Assembly (NCBI GenBank): GCA_021296435.1
Contig: JAGWAK010000066.1
Span: 1-8,114 of the forward strand
From: Acidimicrobiia bacterium
GTDB lineage: Bacteria > Actinomycetota > Acidimicrobiia > Acidimicrobiales > CATQHL01
DNA: 8,114 bases
Direction of reading: 5' to 3'
The notes under the pieces are model-generated. The model saw only the letters and a list, made by a program, of their open reading frames with translations. It was not told the origin of the DNA and did not search any database. Within the stretch, counting starts at the first letter, position 1. Every line of letters begins with the position of its first letter. Positions 5,845 through 8,114 of the stretch are shown one piece after another. A program made the translations under genes and the position numbers.

Positions 5845-8114
5845 CGGCGCCCTCCCCGCGACCCTCGGTGTCGTCGCCGAAGTCGTCGAAGCGGTGGCCC
5901 TCGGTGAGTCGGGCGTGGTTGCGGCGGATCTCGAGTGTCGGATCCCAGAACTTCCAGTCGCCCTTCCACGAGGCGACCGCCTCGAAATACCCGCCCCGAA
6001 CGCGGCCGGGAACGGAGAGCGCCATGGAAAGGGCCGCCTCGTACCTCGCTTCGCCGAAGTTCACTTCGCCGCCGTTCTTCGGGTTCCCGGGGTTCCTGAT
6101 CGACCGGTACCGGCAGGAGCCCATCTCGTAGCCGCGGTCCGCCATGACCTGCGCGTAGAGGACGCCCTGGAGCGCGGTCGCGTCGTCGAACCAGGTCTTG
6201 TACGGCGGCTTCCCGCTCTTGTAGTCGAGCACGTGGTGGACCCCCGCCCCCTGCTCCACCCGGTCCACCCGGTCCACCCGGTCGATGCTGCCGCGGAGGC
6301 GCAGGCGCGATGTCCGTCCCCGCACGTCCTCACCCTCCACGAACGTTCGGTCGTCGTCCCACCCGAACCGGAACTCCGTGTGGACCGGGCGTTCGCCGTC
6401 TTCCGCCATCTGTTCGAGTTCCCAGGCGACGTAGTCTCGCACCCCCGTCACGATCCCCTCGCGCGTCTGCTCCCACAGGGCGGCGACGCCGAGCCACTCG
6501 CCTTTCTCCACGCGTTCGGCGCAGACCTCCCGGCAGATTTCCATGAGGCGGGTCTCGGCGGGCCCCGTGAGGGTGCGCGGGAGCCGGTCCATGAACTCGG
6601 CGTAGAACCGCTCGAGGATCTCGTGCGCCACGCTTCCGAACGTGAGCGGCGTCGTCTCCTCCTCCGCTTCCTCCACGCCCTCCAGCCGGAGCACGCGCTC
6701 GATCAGGAACGTGAAGGGGGATCGCGCGTACGCCTCGAGCTGACCGGCGGACCACCGGTAGTCGTCGTCGAAGCGGCGCTCCAGTTCGCTCAGCACCTCG
6801 GGATCGCGGAGGCGCCCGTTCCACGGGTTCGGCCGAAAGGCGGGATGCGGGACTTCGTTGCCGCTCGACGGGGGCGCGGGGAGCAGGAATCCCGGATAGC
6901 GATCGAGTCCCGGACCCCGGTGGGTCTCGGCCGCGGCCGCCATGATCGCGCGCGCGAGGCGTCCCGGGCGGGCGGGGGCGATGCGCGGTCGTCCCGTCGC
7001 GTCCGGGCTTCCGAGCGCCCGGTACAGCGAGAAGGCCGCGCGCCGGTCCGCCTCGGCCGGCGTCACGGGCTCCCCGTCATCCGAGGGGCGGCGGATCCGG
7101 GGCAGTTCGGCGGCATCCTCGTGCGGGGGCACCATAAGGGACGGCAGGAGCGGCGTCCCGCCGGCGTCCGTCGTCCGGTAGGTGATCCATACCGGGCCCG
7201 TCTGCTGCGTGACGGCGCGCCACAGCGCTCGCTCGCGGCGCAGCGTCTCCTCCCGGTGCGTGACGGGCAGGTCCCGCTCCGCGAGGCGGCGGCGCTCCCC
7301 GTCGGTGAACACGCCCGTTGAGCCCGTCGTCCGCGGAAACTCCCCGTCGTTCGCATGCACGACGAACGTGTGGGCGAAGGGGACGAGCGCCGCGTCGTGC
7401 GCCTCCAATACCTGGACGCCCTTCTGGCCGGGGGTTGAGAGGACCAGTTCGTTCGCCTGCAGAAGCTTTCCGAGGAGCGCGTGCCACCCCGCCGGCGGGA
7501 GCGGATCGTCGGCGTGGTCGAGCTCCCTCCACTCCCGCAGGAGTCGTTCGAGAAGGAGGATCCCGCGCTGGTCGGAGCGCACGACCTCCCACCGTTCCTC
7601 CACCGGGTCGCAGACCCGGCGCCTCAGTCGGAACACGCCGCGGTCTTCGCCGAGGAGCGCCAGCGTGAGGTCGATCCAGTCCGCTTCGGGGCGGGCCGAG
7701 CCCAGGGGTTCGAGCACCTCGCGCATGGCCGCGAAGGCTTCGATGTCCTTCTCGACGCGATCGGGGAAGAGACCGCGGCCCCGTATCTCGCGCGCCTTGT
7801 CTTCCACGAGGGCGCGGAGTTGCTCGAGATTCTCACTCCAGGCTTCGAGTCCCGCGACGCGGCGGAGCGCCGCGATGGCGTCGATGCTCCGGAGATCGAC
7901 GCGCGTGTCGAAGTACGGGTGCGCGAGGACGGCCCGCAGCGACCGGTAGTCCCAGTTCCGGCCCGCTCCCCGCAGGATGAGGAGGAGGGCCCTGAGAGCC
8001 GGGATTTCGTCGAGCGGCGTCCGGATGCGGGCCGTGGCGGAGACGCCCGCCCGCCGCAGCGCCCGGTACGCGCGGTGCGTGTTCTCTCGACCGGACCTCG
8101 CGACGATGGCGACC
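5837..8114 (-). CDS. addB: AddB-like nuclease subunit, 5' end outside the window
   Basis: This is the C-terminal 758 residues of an AddB-like protein. The frame is open to the right edge with family-like sequence (VAIVARSGRENTHRAYRALR near the edge), so a GTG at 7807 is internal, not a start. Residue numbers here count from that GTG. GVQVLEAHDAALVPFAHTFV (130-149), with HANDGEFPR just after, and RERALWRAV (191-199) match the degenerate helicase motifs V and VI of AddB/RexB proteins. The nuclease is complete: FGSVAHEILERF (390-401, H395), RGSIDRVD (505-512, D509), HHVLDYKSGK (524-533, D528, K530) and ALQGVLYAQV (545-554, Q547). Classical AddB has a Cys in a 'CPF' segment and three more near the C-terminus holding a 4Fe-4S cluster. 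Here the first reads ARSPF (361-365), and the tail has a single Cys (565), so the cluster seems absent. The gene overlaps addA by 8 bp. Whether the N-terminal ATP site survives cannot be seen. Confidence 0.88.
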   Translation of the reverse strand, partial: VAIVARSGRENTHRAYRALRRAGVSATARIRTPLDEIPALRALLLILRGAGRNWDYRSLRAVLAHPYFDTRVDLRSIDAIAALRRVAGLEAWSENLEQLRALVEDKAREIRGRGLFPDRVEKDIEAFAAMREVLEPLGSARPEADWIDLTLALLGEDRGVFRLRRRVCDPVEERWEVVRSDQRGILLLERLLREWRELDHADDPLPPAGWHALLGKLLQANELVLSTPGQKGVQVLEAHDAALVPFAHTFVVHANDGEFPRTTGSTGVFTDGERRRLAERDLPVTHREETLRRERALWRAVTQQTGPVWITYRTTDAGGTPLLPSLMVPPHEDAAELPRIRRPSDDGEPVTPAEADRRAAFSLYRALGSPDATGRPRIAPARPGRLARAIMAAAAETHRGPGLDRYPGFLLPAPPSSGNEVPHPAFRPNPWNGRLRDPEVLSELERRFDDDYRWSAGQLEAYARSPFTFLIERVLRLEGVEEAEEETTPLTFGSVAHEILERFYAEFMDRLPRTLTGPAETRLMEICREVCAERVEKGEWLGVAALWEQTREGIVTGVRDYVAWELEQMAEDGERPVHTEFRFGWDDDRTFVEGEDVRGRTSRLRLRGSIDRVDRVDRVEQGAGVHHVLDYKSGKPPYKTWFDDATALQGVLYAQVMADRGYEMGSCRYRSIRNPGNPKNGGEVNFGEARYEAALSMALSVPGRVRGGYFEAVASWKGDWKFWDPTLEIRRNHARLTEGHRFDDFGDDTEGRGEGAGG
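5851..5855 (-). promoter_or_regulatory. Ribosome binding site of the addA-like gene
   Basis: GGAGG on the minus strand, inside the last codons of the addB-like gene, lies 6 nt before the GTG at 5844. It fixes this non-ATG start and lets ribosomes finishing the upstream gene restart on addA. Confidence 0.85.
6257..6283 (-). repeat. 9-bp in-frame tandem repeat in the AddB nuclease domain
   Basis: Three exact copies of GACCGGGTG encode DRV-DRV-DRV starting at the conserved aspartate of the RGSIDRVDR motif (D509 to V517 counted from the GTG at 7807). Relatives usually carry about 'IDRVDR' here, so one or two units look like an expansion. The array sits just before the loop leading to catalytic D528 and K530. 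Confidence 0.85.

Noticed and set aside
5837..7807. Start of the addB-like gene at GTG 7807.
   Set aside because: The same frame stays open to 8114 with plausible AddB-like sequence, so the true start is outside the window.

Overview
The window is high-GC bacterial DNA, and every gene I can support lies on the minus strand, so biological order runs from high to low coordinates. A Tsx-type outer-membrane channel with a signal peptide, and a second exported protein, imply a Gram-negative (two-membrane) cell. The protein style would fit a Gemmatimonadota-like or other high-GC environmental lineage, but that placement is only an impression. No RNA gene, transposon, phage gene or CRISPR array is visible.

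Region A (8114 to 2650) is a double-strand-break repair module. The first gene is addB-like and its 5' end lies outside the window. It overlaps by 8 bp with a complete addA-like gene. AddA carries all UvrD-type helicase motifs plus an intact RecB-type PD-(D/E)XK nuclease domain. The AddB part seen here carries degenerate helicase motifs and its own intact nuclease motifs, but lacks the cysteines that hold the iron-sulfur cluster in classical AddB. Together they should form a helicase-nuclease that resects DNA ends for RecA. Each nuclease domain has a short in-frame tandem repeat beside its active site.

Region B (2649 to 2401, 249 bp) is non-coding. It holds an AT-rich island with five GTGA-headed repeats spaced 30, 21, 30 and 31 bp, plus nested palindromes. 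This looks like a helically phased operator or promoter region for the genes that follow, and it is the most interesting unexplained signal in the window.

Region C (2400 to 1) is a probable operon for purine uptake. It contains an NCS2/AzgA-type purine permease for the inner membrane, a Tsx-like nucleoside channel for the outer membrane 69 bp later, and the beginning of an exported protein whose GTG start overlaps the channel's stop codon. That last gene is cut by the window edge; its mature N-terminus vaguely resembles M24 aminopeptidase P-type proteins. The pairing suggests nucleosides or bases cross the outer membrane through the channel and bases enter the cytoplasm through the permease.

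I see no convincing new multi-gene system. The points worth checking are the phased repeat region, the apparent loss of the AddB Fe-S cluster, and the paired tandem repeats in the two nuclease domains.
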